DNA of 64,000 nt, from NCBI RefSeq assembly GCF_030409055.1, contig NZ_CP116619.1:4233628-4297627 (forward strand), read 5' to 3'. Below are positions 44,886 to 55,193 of this stretch, piece by piece (position 1 is the stretch's first letter; each line of letters opens with the position of its first letter). The stretch comes from Trichocoleus desertorum NBK24 (lineage in GTDB: Bacteria; Cyanobacteriota; Cyanobacteriia; FACHB-46). The notes below the pieces were generated by a model. That model was not told where the DNA came from. It saw only the letters and a program-made list of their open reading frames with translations, and made no database searches. The translations under genes were made by a program, and so were the position numbers.

Positions 44886-45473
44886 CTACTGCTTTGGAAA
44901 CACCTTTTCTAATGCGATCGCCAAATCGTCAAACCCAGGAATCACAACCGTTGTATTTGGCAAGAAAATCTGCTTTTGCGCATATCCAAAACCACCTTGT
45001 AGATCCTGATAAGGTTGCTGATAAACTTCTAAGCAGCTAACAACTAAATTAAAAATCCAATAATATTCAATCCCTGATTCTGCATAAAGCGCTAGCTTCA
45101 CTTCTTGGTCGTATTTGAGTGTAGAGTCAGAAACTTCTGCTACTAGCAAAATATCAACGGGTTGAGGATGTCTGGATAAGTAATCATCAGAGCGATTTCG
45201 AGCAATTACAACATCCGGTTCTGGCTCACTGTTAGGTAACAAAAGAATCGGTTCCTGACTCCGAACCACTGCATTGCCCTGTAAGAGGACAATGAGTTGT
45301 TGAATCAATCGGGTTGTGCAGACGGTATGAGCCGTCCCCTTTGCAACCATCTGCATCAACTCTCCACGAATTAATTCAATCTGGTCATTCTCAGTCAAAA
45401 AACCCAGCTCAATTAGCTGATGATATTCCTCTAAAGTGAAGCGCTTAGGTGTAACCGCAGTGATAGGAGCCAT
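44886..45473 (-). CDS. Uma2-family putative restriction endonuclease
   Basis: About 195 residues from the ATG at 45473. The Uma2 pattern is complete: FTLEEYHQLIELGFLTENDQ, IELIRGELMQM, then EPDVVIARNRSDDYLSRHP and LLVAEVSDSTLKYDQEVK, which supplies PD-(D/E)XK-type acidic and Lys residues. Uma2 proteins are very abundant in cyanobacteria; their physiological role is not settled. It lies next to the DUF262 gene on the same strand but 269 bases away, so an operon is uncertain. Confidence 0.9.
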   Translation of the reverse strand: MAPITAVTPKRFTLEEYHQLIELGFLTENDQIELIRGELMQMVAKGTAHTVCTTRLIQQLIVLLQGNAVVRSQEPILLLPNSEPEPDVVIARNRSDDYLSRHPQPVDILLVAEVSDSTLKYDQEVKLALYAESGIEYYWIFNLVVSCLEVYQQPYQDLQGGFGYAQKQIFLPNTTVVIPGFDDLAIALEKVFPKQ

Positions 45474-45593
45474 CACAAGCAACCGATAATGCTTTCGATT
45501 CTCAGTGTAGCCAGTTTAGAGGTAGCGATCGCCTTCCAATTACACCTGATTACAACGAGGGGGAAACCCTTGCGCTAAAGTCAGTAAAGGCTA

Positions 45594-48287
45594 ATGCGTA
45601 TTGTTGAATTTATGACCGTGTCTCCCGCTGCATCTGCTGTTCCTGATCCTACCAATGGCTTGCCAGAGCGATTAGCCAAGCACACCGTTCGCTATGCCGA
45701 CCATCGCTCTGTGAATCGGGAAGAGTTGACCCCGATGTTTCGGCAGTATGTGGACGTGAAAGACCAGTATCCCCATGCCATTCTGCTGTATCGAGTAGGC
45801 GACTTCTTTGAGTGCTTTTTCCAAGATGCGATCGCTGTATCACGGGAGTTAGAACTGGTTCTGACCAGCAAAGAGGGGGGCAAAGAAGTGGGGCGGGTGC
45901 CGATGTCAGGCATTCCCCATCATGCACTCGATCGCTATTGTGCTCAGCTCGTGGAGAAAGGCTACGCGATCGCTATTTGTGACCAAGTTGAAGATGCCTC
46001 AGAAGCGCAGGGATTGGTGAGGCGGGAAGTAACCCGTGTCCTTACCCCTGGCACCGTAATCGAAGATGGGATGCTGAATGCCCGTCGCAACAACTTCTTA
46101 GCAGCCGTTGTGATTGCGGGTAGCCATTGGGGCTTAGCCTACGCCGATATTTCTACGGGAGAGTTTTTAACCACACAATCGAGCGAACTGGATCAACTGA
46201 CGCAAGAACTGATGCGGTTGCAACCTTCAGAAATTTTGCTTCCTACCAATGCGCCAGATTTGGGTGGGCTGTTGCGTCCCGGCGAAACCTCAGAACATCT
46301 GCCTGATTGCTTGCCAACTCAGTTTTGCTACACGCTGCGATCGCAAACCCCGTTCACGATTGGAGAAGCCAAGCCTCGGTTGATGCAGCAGTTTAAGGTG
46401 CGATCGCTGGAGGGGTTGGGTTGTGAACATTTGCCTTTGTCTATTCGGGCGGCTGGTGGCTTGCTGGAGTATCTGGAGGACACGCAGAAGGAAACTCAAA
46501 TTCCGCTGCAACTTCTCCGCACCTACACCCTGACTGATTACTTGATTTTGGATCATCAAAGTCGGCGCAATTTAGAAATTACTCAAACTGTTAGGGATGG
46601 CACATTTCATGGCTCTTTGTTGTGGGCCTTGGATGAGACAGTGACAGCGATGGGTAGTCGCACGCTGCGTCGCTGGTTGCTACAACCCTTGCTCGACATC
46701 AAAGGGATTCAAGCCCGCCAAGACACGATTCAAGAATTAGTCGAGAGCGGCGCTCTACGAGAAGATTTGCAGCGTTTACTTCGTCAAATTTATGACTTGG
46801 AACGACTCGCAGGACGCGCGGGCTCTGGGACAGCGAATGCGCGAGATTTGGTTGCTCTAGCCGATTCTTTTGAGAAGCTGCCAGACTTGGCCAGTTTAGT
46901 CGCCAACGCGCGATCGCCTTATCTCAAAGCCTTACAAGCGGTGCCCCCGCTGTTGGAGCAGTTAGGTCAAAAACTGCACGCACATTTGGTTGATTCGCCA
47001 CCGCTGTATCTCACTGAGGGCAATCTAATTCGTCCCGGTGTGGAGCCACAGTTGGACACGATGCGCCAGCAGTCAGAAGATGACGTGCAATGGCTGAAAG
47101 ATTTAGAGCAACAGGAACGAGAGCGTACAGGCATTCCGACGCTGAAGGTCAGCTACAACAAAACCTTTGGCTACTACATCAGCATCTCCCGCGCCAAGGC
47201 GGAACAAGCGCCGAAAGACTACATCCGCAAGCAAACGCTGACCAATGAAGAGCGCTACATCACCCCAGAGCTGAAAGAACGCGAAGCTCGGATGTTGACA
47301 GCCCAGGAAGACCAAAAGCGGTTGGAATACGAAATTTTTCTAGGGTTGCGATCGCAAGTTGGCGAACAAGCTGACTTGATCCGCACGGTGGCGAAAGCGG
47401 TGGCAGCGGCAGATGTGTTGTCTGCGTTGGCAGAGATTGCGGTTTATCGCGGCTATTGCCGTCCTAAAATGGCAGCGGGTCGAGAAGTTACTATCGTTGA
47501 AGGTCGCCATCCTGTGGTAGAGCGCTCCTTGCCCGCCGGATTCTTTGTGCCCAATTCAACTGAGCTAGGACAAGAAGCCCCAGAAGTAGTGCCTGATTTA
47601 GTGATTCTGACTGGACCCAATGCCAGTGGCAAAAGCTGTTATCTGCGGCAAGTGGGACTGATTCAACTGATGGCGCAGGTGGGAAGTTTTGTCCCAGCTC
47701 AAGCAGCTACGTTGAGTGTGTGCGATCGCATCTTTACCCGTGTGGGAGCGGTGGATGATCTAGCCACAGGTCAATCGACGTTCATGGTGGAAATGAACGA
47801 GACGGCGAATATTCTTAATCACGCTACGCCGCGATCGCTGGTTTTGTTGGATGAAATTGGTCGGGGCACCGCCACCTTTGATGGCCTCTCGATCGCTTGG
47901 GCGGTGGCTGAGCACTTAGCTACCGAAATTCGCGCCCGCACCATTTTTGCCACCCACTACCACGAACTTAATGAACTCGCTTCTAGCTTGTCCAATGTGG
48001 CGAATTATCAGGTGACGGTGAAAGAGCTACCCGACCAAATTATCTTTCTGCATCAAGTACGACCAGGAGGAGCCGATCGCTCTTATGGCATTGAAGCAGG
48101 CCGCTTGGCAGGTCTTCCAGCCTCAGTGATTCAGCGGGCTAGACAAGTGATGAGCCAAATTGAAAAGCATTCCCGCATCGCGATCGGACTCCGCAAAGGA
48201 AGTCAGGTGGAAAATGCGAGTCGAGAGAAAAACGATAAATCCTCAACGACTCAACCAACTGAACAACTGGATATTTTTGGTGGCTAG
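45594..48287 (+). CDS. mutS: DNA mismatch repair protein MutS
   Basis: About 897 residues; the in-frame ATG at 45612 is an alternative start. The mismatch-binding domain has the Phe-x-Glu motif in [10 protein letters not shown] (~68). The ATPase core has Walker A in [15 protein letters not shown] (~673), Walker B with [16 protein letters not shown], and the downstream THYHELNEL switch. The protein recognises mispairs and recruits MutL. It converges with, and overlaps by 4 bases, the membrane protein gene on the minus strand. No mutL is nearby. Confidence 0.97.
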   Translation: MRIVEFMTVSPAASAVPDPTNGLPERLAKHTVRYADHRSVNREELTPMFRQYVDVKDQYPHAILLYRVGDFFECFFQDAIAVSRELELVLTSKEGGKEVGRVPMSGIPHHALDRYCAQLVEKGYAIAICDQVEDASEAQGLVRREVTRVLTPGTVIEDGMLNARRNNFLAAVVIAGSHWGLAYADISTGEFLTTQSSELDQLTQELMRLQPSEILLPTNAPDLGGLLRPGETSEHLPDCLPTQFCYTLRSQTPFTIGEAKPRLMQQFKVRSLEGLGCEHLPLSIRAAGGLLEYLEDTQKETQIPLQLLRTYTLTDYLILDHQSRRNLEITQTVRDGTFHGSLLWALDETVTAMGSRTLRRWLLQPLLDIKGIQARQDTIQELVESGALREDLQRLLRQIYDLERLAGRAGSGTANARDLVALADSFEKLPDLASLVANARSPYLKALQAVPPLLEQLGQKLHAHLVDSPPLYLTEGNLIRPGVEPQLDTMRQQSEDDVQWLKDLEQQERERTGIPTLKVSYNKTFGYYISISRAKAEQAPKDYIRKQTLTNEERYITPELKEREARMLTAQEDQKRLEYEIFLGLRSQVGEQADLIRTVAKAVAAADVLSALAEIAVYRGYCRPKMAAGREVTIVEGRHPVVERSLPAGFFVPNSTELGQEAPEVVPDLVILTGPNASGKSCYLRQVGLIQLMAQVGSFVPAQAATLSVCDRIFTRVGAVDDLATGQSTFMVEMNETANILNHATPRSLVLLDEIGRGTATFDGLSIAWAVAEHLATEIRARTIFATHYHELNELASSLSNVANYQVTVKELPDQIIFLHQVRPGGADRSYGIEAGRLAGLPASVIQRARQVMSQIEKHSRIAIGLRKGSQVENASREKNDKSSTTQPTEQLDIFGG

Positions 48288-48997
48288 TTCTGTAATTTTT
48301 TGACTTCTTTATAAACACTCATGCCAATCTCTAGGGCTTCATTCAGCAGTCGGCCATACTCGCTAGCTTCACTGTTGACTTCCAAGGTTCTAAGGGTGAG
48401 CAGATTATTTTCAATATTGACAAATAACTCCTGACGGCGAGCGATAAAGCTTTTGTGTTGCCGCAGAATTTTTTCAGTCATTAAAGCACACACCAAACTT
48501 TCTCTCGTCACTCGGAGTGCCTCCAAAACCTCATCTCGATTAATTAAATTTGCAGGTAAATGCCCAATTGCTGCCAATTTATCAATAATTTCTACTGCTT
48601 TAATCACTTCATTGTATTTATCGACTTCATCTAGCAATTTTGCTAGCGGAGCCAAGCTTTTTTGCTTACTCCAGAGATAAAAGTTCCAACCCAACATGAG
48701 GATAAAGGCAATAGTCAAATTAATGACGAAAAACTGTAATGCTTGCTGAACTTCCCCTCCTACTTGCATCGAGTTTTGAGTCAGAATAAAACCAACAGGC
48801 AGAGTAAAAACTAAAATTAAAACAAAAACAGAAACTTCTGTGAGACAAAAGAAGAAGAGCTTTTTCGAGTCTCGCCACACTGAAGGACGATAGGTGCCAC
48901 CAAAAATTCCTCCAACAAACATATCATTAATGTCTAAACCACTTAAAGTTTCTAACTCTCCCTCGCCAATCTTCAAAGCTTTGAGATCAGATTGCAT
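48284..48997 (-). CDS. Hypothetical two-helix membrane protein
   Basis: A 237-residue protein. The N-terminal ~50 residues are polar, with a Gly-rich segment [20 protein letters not shown]. Two membrane helices occupy about 47-75 and 88-110, and the C-terminal ~125 residues are a coiled-coil-like cytoplasmic region with [20 protein letters not shown]. No family recognised. It is the downstream end of a minus-strand group with the tandem membrane paralogues. Confidence 0.65.
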   Translation of the reverse strand: MQSDLKALKIGEGELETLSGLDINDMFVGGIFGGTYRPSVWRDSKKLFFFCLTEVSVFVLILVFTLPVGFILTQNSMQVGGEVQQALQFFVINLTIAFILMLGWNFYLWSKQKSLAPLAKLLDEVDKYNEVIKAVEIIDKLAAIGHLPANLINRDEVLEALRVTRESLVCALMTEKILRQHKSFIARRQELFVNIENNLLTLRTLEVNSEASEYGRLLNEALEIGMSVYKEVKKLQN

Positions 48998-49061
48998 GAT
49001 GGCATAGCCTTTATCCTGATTAATTGCTTGGATGGTGCGATCGCAAAAAGCAATTGTAGTT

Positions 49062-49847
49062 TTAGTTGGTCAAAATCTCCAGTAGTGATTGAATTACGCT
49101 GAGGTAAAAGTTGCCTTCACGGGGGCGAAAGAGTTCAAAAGCTTGTCCGGGAGCCCCAAAGAAAGGACGAAGTGTCCAGGCTAGTTGACAACCCACAAAA
49201 GCATATAATCCTAACCAGAAGCGCAAGATATTAGTACGAGTTTTAACTGCTGGATCTACATTCTTAATAACTCTTTTCTTTGACCTTTGGTCTGCATCTA
49301 CTACCACAAAATCACCTTCAACCTTGTCTTCAACTGGAGTAACTGTGGTAACTGGAGAAAGCTCTAGCTGTTCAGACTCTGGCCGCATAATCTGATATAA
49401 GTAGGAGATACCGATGAATCCCGTGAGAGCGAAAATTAATACATTTAGTAGAATGAAGAATTGGTAATTGCGAATCGTAATCAGAAAAAACAACGTGACA
49501 GGGGCAAAGCTAAACAAGAGTACTGCCGTAATCGAAATAGCGGTTAGTAGGAGAGCCAAGCTTTGACTGATACTTTGTTTTGAACCAAAGAAGGCATTAA
49601 AAAAATAGAGCGTTGGCAAACAAATGATGAGTGTAATCAAATAGAGGGCAGGCAGCTTGATTGCAGAAGCAAAGACTTGCAGCGGGCTAGCAAAAGCGCC
49701 AATAATCCCTCCATAGATTGCCAGAAAAATTGAACTAGAAATGAGTAAAGCCGTAATTTTGGTTTTAAGACGAGCTTTGTGATGAATTTCATCAACAAAA
49801 TTCTCGCGATCGCGTAGCAACGTAATTAATACTGTGAAGTAGTTCAT
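49062..49847 (-). CDS. Polytopic membrane protein, tandem paralogue A
   Basis: A 261-residue protein with about six membrane helices, ending in a conserved LRPFFGAPGQAFELFRPREG tail. Segments SSIFLAIYGGIIGAFASPLQ and KLPALYLITLIICLPTLYFF are shared with the next gene. Between helices ~4 and 5 an insertion of mainly polar residues (~165-210) is absent from the paralogue. Public annotations sometimes carry a WH2 label on this family, which I do not trust for a protein this hydrophobic. Function unknown; the paralogue lies 61 bases upstream. Confidence 0.75.
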   Translation of the reverse strand: MNYFTVLITLLRDRENFVDEIHHKARLKTKITALLISSSIFLAIYGGIIGAFASPLQVFASAIKLPALYLITLIICLPTLYFFNAFFGSKQSISQSLALLLTAISITAVLLFSFAPVTLFFLITIRNYQFFILLNVLIFALTGFIGISYLYQIMRPESEQLELSPVTTVTPVEDKVEGDFVVVDADQRSKKRVIKNVDPAVKTRTNILRFWLGLYAFVGCQLAWTLRPFFGAPGQAFELFRPREGNFYLSVIQSLLEILTN

Positions 49848-49908
49848 ATTTTTAGGTCAACCAACCTTAATCCTGTTATACATAACTTGGTTTTTCAGGA
49901 AATTCGAA

Positions 49909-50589
49909 TTAACGAAAACCTAATACTTCTAAAATTGATTGAATAACGTTTAAGTAGAAGTTTCCCTGCATATCTCGGAATAGCTCAAAGGGCTGTCCGG
50001 GTGCGCCGAAAAAAGGACGCAGGGTCCACCCTAACTGACTACCCACAAAAGCATAAAGAATCAGCCAGGACTGCAAAATTTGTGTCCGAGTTGCCTGACC
50101 TGCCTCATCTTGATGCGATAGTGCTTGCAAACCGTGGTAGAGAAAATTAATTCCCAAGAAGCCTGTAATGCCAAAAATGATGACATTGAGTAGCTTGAAG
50201 AACTGGTAATTGTCAATCGTCGCCAAGAAAAACAAGGTAACTGGAGCAAAGCTAAACAACAAAATACTGATAATTGCTGCTGCCCCTAACAAGACCACAA
50301 AGTGCTGTCCTAAAGTTAGTTTAGAACCGAAAATTATGTTGAAGAAGTATAGGGTTGGTAGGCAAATAATTAGAGTAATTAGGTAGAGTGCTGGTAGTTT
50401 TACCGCAGAGGATAGCGCTTGCAAAGGTCCTGTAAACGCCCCAATCACCGCTCCATAAATGGCAAACAGAATTGAACTAGAAATTAATAAAGAGGTGATT
50501 TTGCGATTGAGGCGAATTCCTTGGCGCACCTCATCAATAAAATCTTTGCGATCGCGTAGCAGTGTAATCAGCACCGAAAAGTAGTTCAT
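49909..50589 (-). CDS. Polytopic membrane protein, tandem paralogue B
   Basis: About 226 residues from the ATG at 50589, chosen because it matches the paralogue's start (MNYFSVLITLLRDR); a longer frame adds 26 residues without support. It has about six membrane helices and the shared tail LRPFFGAPGQPFELFRDMQG. It has no insertion between the last helices. It is upstream of paralogue A on the same strand, and the two probably arose by tandem duplication. Function unknown. Confidence 0.78.
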   Translation of the reverse strand: MNYFSVLITLLRDRKDFIDEVRQGIRLNRKITSLLISSSILFAIYGAVIGAFTGPLQALSSAVKLPALYLITLIICLPTLYFFNIIFGSKLTLGQHFVVLLGAAAIISILLFSFAPVTLFFLATIDNYQFFKLLNVIIFGITGFLGINFLYHGLQALSHQDEAGQATRTQILQSWLILYAFVGSQLGWTLRPFFGAPGQPFELFRDMQGNFYLNVIQSILEVLGFR

Positions 50590-50697
50590 AAACTCACCCG
50601 AAAGGGGGGTTCGCCTAACTACACAGGTGTTGTTGCCAATTACGGAAAGGCTGAGGCTGATGATCAAAAAAGATTGCCAAGGCAGGCGATCGCTAGA

Positions 50698-51423
50698 TCA
50701 CAGAACTAGCTCAGCTAAGCCCAGGTAGTAGATGCCTTCTGGGGTAATCTTGAAGCGACAAGCCAACACTTCTAGCCCTTGAGCGATCGCTTCGCGTAGC
50801 AGTTTGCCATAGGCAGGATCGCGATCGTCACCGGGGGCAAAATGCGTACAGTCTCCCCGGTTAATGCAATAGAGCATGACGGGTCGAATTTCTGGGAGCA
50901 GAGCAGCTAGCTCACGAATATGTTTATGGCCCCGTGTCGTGACTGTATCTGGGAAGCGAACCAAGCGATCGCCTTCGCACCAGGTTGTGCTTTTTACTTC
51001 TAGATAAATTGGACGCTCTAACTTTTCGCCCGTAAGCAGAAAATCCACTCGACTTTTTTCCTGGCCGTAAGCCACTTCCAAGCGAATGTCGCTGTAGTCT
51101 CCGAGTTCGGGAATGAGGTTCTTTTCTAGGACTAGCTTGACAATGCGATTGGGCATGGCCGTATTGACCCCCACCCAGGTTGGCTCATGCTCATACACCT
51201 CAATCAGTTCCCAGGTGTAAGGCAGTTTTCGTGTTGGGCTGTCACTGCGCGACACGTACACAGAGCTACCCGGTTTAGAGATGCAACTCATTGGCCCTGT
51301 ATTGGGACAGTGAGCCGTAATCACTTCACCGCTAGCTAACTCGATGTCTGCGAAGAAGCGTTTGTAGCGCTTGAGGAGAATGCCGGGGTAAAGCGTCGGG
51401 TACTGGTAGATTAAAGCGGTCAT
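50698..51423 (-). CDS. sfsA: SfsA-family DNA/RNA nuclease
   Basis: A 241-residue protein with the family segments GILLKRYKRFFADIELASGE, ITAHCPNTGPM, ESRVDFLLT-like KSRVDFLLTGEKLERPIYLE and VTTRGHKHIRELAAL. SfsA was first named for sugar-fermentation stimulation and is now described as a nuclease-like fold. Its start is set by the conserved N-terminus, which leaves its first ~92 bases overlapping the 3' end of the DUF3095 gene in another frame. Confidence 0.95.
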   Translation of the reverse strand: MTALIYQYPTLYPGILLKRYKRFFADIELASGEVITAHCPNTGPMSCISKPGSSVYVSRSDSPTRKLPYTWELIEVYEHEPTWVGVNTAMPNRIVKLVLEKNLIPELGDYSDIRLEVAYGQEKSRVDFLLTGEKLERPIYLEVKSTTWCEGDRLVRFPDTVTTRGHKHIRELAALLPEIRPVMLYCINRGDCTHFAPGDDRDPAYGKLLREAIAQGLEVLACRFKITPEGIYYLGLAELVL

Positions 51424-52681
51424 CGGTGTGAAATTCGAGTGAATTGGAGCTTTGACGCTGGTTCACTTTTCGCAACTTCATCATCTTGACATAGACTGAC
51501 CAGTTTGCTGCTTTGCGCTGGAGACGAGCCTTCATAGCCTTAGCTGCCAGAGCATAACCGCCATCTGCGCCATCAATAAAATGTACCTGTTGCCCATTGC
51601 GCTCAAATACCAGGCAAGTCATGAGGGCGCGATCGGACAGATGGACTCCGTGCACCAACTTGCCCGCTTTATATTCAGCTTCCAAATAGCGATTCAGTTC
51701 TTCCCGTTGGTCGGCGGTACCTGCAATTACCATCCGCAGCATGTCATCAAATTTACGGTAGTCCGTCGCTGCGGTCACAATCTGCTTATAGGTTCCCCAG
51801 TCCACTTCTCCCAGCTTGATCTGAAACTTCATGAAGAACCAGCCGAGAAAATTCTCCAGCTTTTCCTTGAGCAAATAGATTTGTTGGTGTAGCCAGGACT
51901 GAGATAGCGATCGCGCCTTGGCTTCCGGTAACAAGTTTTGATTCCGAAATGAAAGCTGAAGATTGTCAGCGCCTATGGGATGCAAATCTGTATCTTCACC
52001 AAAAATTTCTTGAATCTTCTGAATGACTGTCTGATACGTATGCTCTTGTTCGCTTTGAGAACCCATTGCCAGCACTAAAAGACTGAGCACTTCTCCTCGG
52101 TGGCTAGGAATATCTTGCCAACGGCACTCCAGCCCCGAAAAATCAGGTTGTAGCGGTTGAGTTGCGGGTTTTAGCTGATAAGGATTATGAGGGATATCCT
52201 GCTTTACCATCTCGGTGGCATAAGTCAGCCCCCCACCTGTAAATATTCCTTGACTGTAGTTTTCTGAAACTTGCAACTTGGCCACTTTGATTTCAAAGCC
52301 AGCTGCTAGAACATCAACCACTGGAACTAGCCCTACTCTAAGGTCTAAGCCAAATCTTGTCTTAGCAGCCTGTTGCGTCGCTAGTAGAGCTTGCTTCGTT
52401 TGACTCAGCAAAGTGGGAGGAATCACAATAGAAGCGCCGTCGCCCCCAAAAACAAAGGGAATTTCGGCAGATTTAGCGACGTTGAGCACAGCCACAATTG
52501 AGCAAGCACCCAACAAATTGACATCTTTATAACGGCCTGATTCTATGGCCTGGGTAGAACCCACAATATCTGTAATCACCACATGCCAGTCGTAGGGCAA
52601 ATCTACAAAATTGTGAGGCTGGGTAATCTCGATAAACTGCTTGAGGCGAGGGAGCTTGGCATAAAACTGCTCGGTGCTCAT
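51332..52681 (-). CDS. DUF3095 domain-containing protein
   Basis: A 449-residue protein. The N-terminal part, with VVITDIVGSTQAIESGRYKD and VFGGDGASIVIPPTLL, has the Asp-rich pattern of a class III nucleotide-cyclase-like fold, as recognised for DUF3095. Whether it has cyclase activity is unknown. The conserved part ends near ANWSVYVKMMKLR (~405). The remaining ~40 residues are non-conserved and overlap the sfsA start by 92 bases, so a lost stop is likely. Confidence 0.85.
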   Translation of the reverse strand: MSTEQFYAKLPRLKQFIEITQPHNFVDLPYDWHVVITDIVGSTQAIESGRYKDVNLLGACSIVAVLNVAKSAEIPFVFGGDGASIVIPPTLLSQTKQALLATQQAAKTRFGLDLRVGLVPVVDVLAAGFEIKVAKLQVSENYSQGIFTGGGLTYATEMVKQDIPHNPYQLKPATQPLQPDFSGLECRWQDIPSHRGEVLSLLVLAMGSQSEQEHTYQTVIQKIQEIFGEDTDLHPIGADNLQLSFRNQNLLPEAKARSLSQSWLHQQIYLLKEKLENFLGWFFMKFQIKLGEVDWGTYKQIVTAATDYRKFDDMLRMVIAGTADQREELNRYLEAEYKAGKLVHGVHLSDRALMTCLVFERNGQQVHFIDGADGGYALAAKAMKARLQRKAANWSVYVKMMKLRKVNQRQSSNSLEFHTDDRFNLPVPDALPRHSPQALQTLLRRHRVS

Positions 52682-53062
52682 AGGCTAACTCTGCCTTAAT
52701 TTCCATACTAGTGGCATGACTTAAGCACCCTGAAGAACTGCCTGAAACAGTTCAGCATCTCCAAAGCTTGAGAGAACTGAGTGGTTAAACTCTTGTGGTT
52801 CGCCCGCAAGTTTGGAGATGCGCTCGCTAGACCTGTAGATGAATTCAGTATGACTTTGTTTTACCAGTTCTTGTACTGATCTTTGGCCTAAGTTACTACG
52901 CGAAAGTGCTGAGTAGCCTACAAACCTTTACTAGAACCATTCGCTACAACCATATTAATCAGGACGGTAGTCGGGACGGCGGCGTTCCACAAGATTGATC
53001 CGGGCGGAACTGGCCGATTCGCGATTAAATAGGGGATGCACGTTCGTTATCTGTAACTATTC
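52682..53062. other. Divergent intergenic region, DUF3095 and murJ
   Basis: About 380 bases with no recognisable gene. It lies between two divergent genes and so must contain both promoters. No strong hairpin or known regulatory motif stands out. Confidence 0.5.
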
Positions 53063-54730
53063 GTGTCTGAAACTAAAAAGCCTTCTCGTTCCCTCGCTGG
53101 AATTGCTGGGATTGTGGCTGTGGCCACGATGATCAGTAAAGTGTTTGGATTGGTGCGTCAGCAAGCGATCGCCGCTGCATTTGGGGTGGGTCCTGCCGCT
53201 GGAGCTTTCAACTTTGCCTATGTGATTCCAGGGTTTTTGCTGATTTTGTTAGGCGGTATCAATGGCCCCTTCCATAGTGCGATCGTCAGTGTCCTATCCA
53301 AGCGCAAGCAAAGTGAAGTTGCTCCGATTGTCGAAACGATCACAACCTTGGTCGGTGGGTTGCTGTTACTAGTCACCATTGGCTTGATCGTATTTGCTGA
53401 TCCGCTGATGCATCTAGTAGCTCCGGGCTTGTATATCAGTCCAGAGCTAGCGCAGGCCCAAGGGGTGACTTCAGAGCAATTTCAAGTCTTGGTGCAAACT
53501 AGGGAGATCGCGATCCAGCAGTTTCGGATCATGGCTCCGATGGCTCTACTAGCTGGGTTGATCGGGATTGGCTTTGGCACCCTCAATGCCTCAGATCAAT
53601 ATTGGTTACCCTCCATCAGCCCTCTGTTCTCTAGTGTGACTGTGCTGATCGGGATCGGCATCTTAGCATTCCAAGCTGGCTCCAAAATTACTACTCCCCA
53701 GTACGCCATGATCGGGGGAATTGTATTAGCTTGGGGCACTTTGGCTGGTGCGGTTTTGCAGTGGCTAGTGCAATTACCAGCACAGGCAAGAGCGGGGATG
53801 GGTGGACTAAGGCTGCGCTTTGACTTCCATCGCCCAGAAGTCAAAGAAATCATTAAAATTATGGGGCCAGCTACCTTTTCCTCAGGCATGATGCAAATCA
53901 ATGTCTGGACGGATCTATTCTTTGCTTCGTTTTTGCCTCAGGCGGCAGCGGCAGTATCGGCTTTAGGCTATGCAGGTTTGTTGGTCAACACACCCTTGGG
54001 CATTCTTTCTAACATGATTTTGGTGCCCTTAATGCCTGTGTTCTCTCGGCTTACCGATCCGGCAGACTGGCCCGAACTAAAGGGGCGGATTCGTCAGGGT
54101 TTGCTGCTGACTGCGGTGGCGATGCTACCTCTTAGTGCCATCATGATCGCGCTGGCATTTCCCATTGTGCGGGTCGTGTATGAGCGCTACGCCTTTGATG
54201 AATCGGCCTCTCGCCTCACAGCCTCGCTTTTGATTGCCTACAGTGTTGGCATGTTTGTCTACTTGGCGCGAGACGTGCTGGTTCGAGTCTTTTACGCCTT
54301 AGGAGACGGAGATACCCCCTTCCGGATCAGCATCATCAACATCTTTCTGAACGCTGCTTTGGACTTTTTGTTGATCAAGCCGTTTGGGGCGTCTGGTCTA
54401 GTTTTGGCTACTGTTGGGGTTAATGTCACCTCCAGTATTGCCCTATTGATTATTCTGCATCGCCGTCTGCATGGTCTGCCTTGGCGAGAATTGAGCTGGC
54501 CGATTTTAGGTTTGGGCTTGGGTAGCGCGATCGCCGGAGCTTCCTCTTGGGGAATGCTTCAAGTCTGCGAGCGATTTTTGGGCAAGGAGGGACTACTGAT
54601 TCAACTGCTAGAACTAGCAGTAGCGGGTGCCGCTGGCTTAGCGGTATTTGGCCTATTTGCGACTCAGTTACGGTTGCCAGAAGTTGATTTATTTGTCGAT
54701 CGCATTCGCCAGCGGCTATTGAGGCGCTAG
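53063..54730 (+). CDS. murJ: Lipid II flippase MurJ (MviN)
   Basis: A 555-residue polytopic protein with about 14 membrane helices of the MOP/MATE superfamily. Conserved MurJ segments include MISKVFGLVRQQAIAAAFGV and the long stretch around FRIMAPMALLAGLIGIGFGT, with Arg and Asp residues in the translocation path. It flips lipid-linked peptidoglycan precursors. The start is GTG at 53063 in TCGTGTCTGAA, and no ATG fits better. It converges with the DUF3181 gene. Confidence 0.95.
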   Translation: MSETKKPSRSLAGIAGIVAVATMISKVFGLVRQQAIAAAFGVGPAAGAFNFAYVIPGFLLILLGGINGPFHSAIVSVLSKRKQSEVAPIVETITTLVGGLLLLVTIGLIVFADPLMHLVAPGLYISPELAQAQGVTSEQFQVLVQTREIAIQQFRIMAPMALLAGLIGIGFGTLNASDQYWLPSISPLFSSVTVLIGIGILAFQAGSKITTPQYAMIGGIVLAWGTLAGAVLQWLVQLPAQARAGMGGLRLRFDFHRPEVKEIIKIMGPATFSSGMMQINVWTDLFFASFLPQAAAAVSALGYAGLLVNTPLGILSNMILVPLMPVFSRLTDPADWPELKGRIRQGLLLTAVAMLPLSAIMIALAFPIVRVVYERYAFDESASRLTASLLIAYSVGMFVYLARDVLVRVFYALGDGDTPFRISIINIFLNAALDFLLIKPFGASGLVLATVGVNVTSSIALLIILHRRLHGLPWRELSWPILGLGLGSAIAGASSWGMLQVCERFLGKEGLLIQLLELAVAGAAGLAVFGLFATQLRLPEVDLFVDRIRQRLLRR

Positions 54731-54756
54731 CCAAAGAGGTGCTAACTAAACACAAA

Positions 54757-54773
54757 GGGCACGCTGGGTGCCC
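54757..54773. terminator. Hairpin between convergent murJ and DUF3181 genes
   Basis: GGGCAC at 54757-54762 pairs with GTGCCC at 54768-54773 around a 5-base loop. No T-tract follows, so it is a weak candidate. Its place between two converging stops supports a termination role. Confidence 0.45.
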
Positions 54774-54788
54774 CAGAAGGTTTGGATC

Positions 54789-55097
54789 TTAAAGCTGGTC
54801 TTGGTGCTTCTCTAGCAAATCCATCAATGTGACTTGGCACTGCATGGGCAGAAGATCTAGCAGGGGTACTTCACGACGACCACCTCCCAGTTTGACTGGC
54901 ATGCTGCTAAGGATTTGCTGCACTCGGTTTTCATCTGCTGAGTTTGAGGTCAGCAAGGGATAGAGTTGCTCTGCCAGAGGGGCACTTAGGTGAGCATCGC
55001 CTAAGTAGAGGTGCCACTTGGCGATATCCATGTAGATGTTTTCGCCAATATCAGCGGCGAGGGCTTCTAAAAGCTCGGTTGTATTTGTTTGTGCCAT
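54789..55097 (-). CDS. DUF3181-family protein
   Basis: About 102 residues from the ATG at 55097, which has AGGA about ten bases upstream; the ATG at 55106 directly abuts that site. The conserved segment is LLEALAADIGENIYMDIAKW, followed by YLGDAHLSAPLAEQLYPLLT. It is a cyanobacterial and plastid-lineage family of unknown function. It follows the 2TM gene on the same strand with a hairpin in between. Confidence 0.85.
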   Translation of the reverse strand: MAQTNTTELLEALAADIGENIYMDIAKWHLYLGDAHLSAPLAEQLYPLLTSNSADENRVQQILSSMPVKLGGGRREVPLLDLLPMQCQVTLMDLLEKHQDQL

Positions 55098-55125
55098 GAT
55101 AATCATTTCCTAAATGCAAAATGGA

Positions 55126-55147
55126 GGCTAAACCAGCTAATTTAGCC
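55126..55147 (-). terminator. Hairpin between the 2TM and DUF3181 genes
   Basis: GGCTAAA at 55126-55132 pairs with TTTAGCC at 55141-55147 around an 8-base loop. On the minus strand a T-containing stretch follows. It may partially terminate transcription from the 2TM gene. Confidence 0.5.
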
Positions 55148-55193
55148 AGATTCTGCCCCCATTCTAGTCAACTCAACCTGCAAGAACGTCGCT

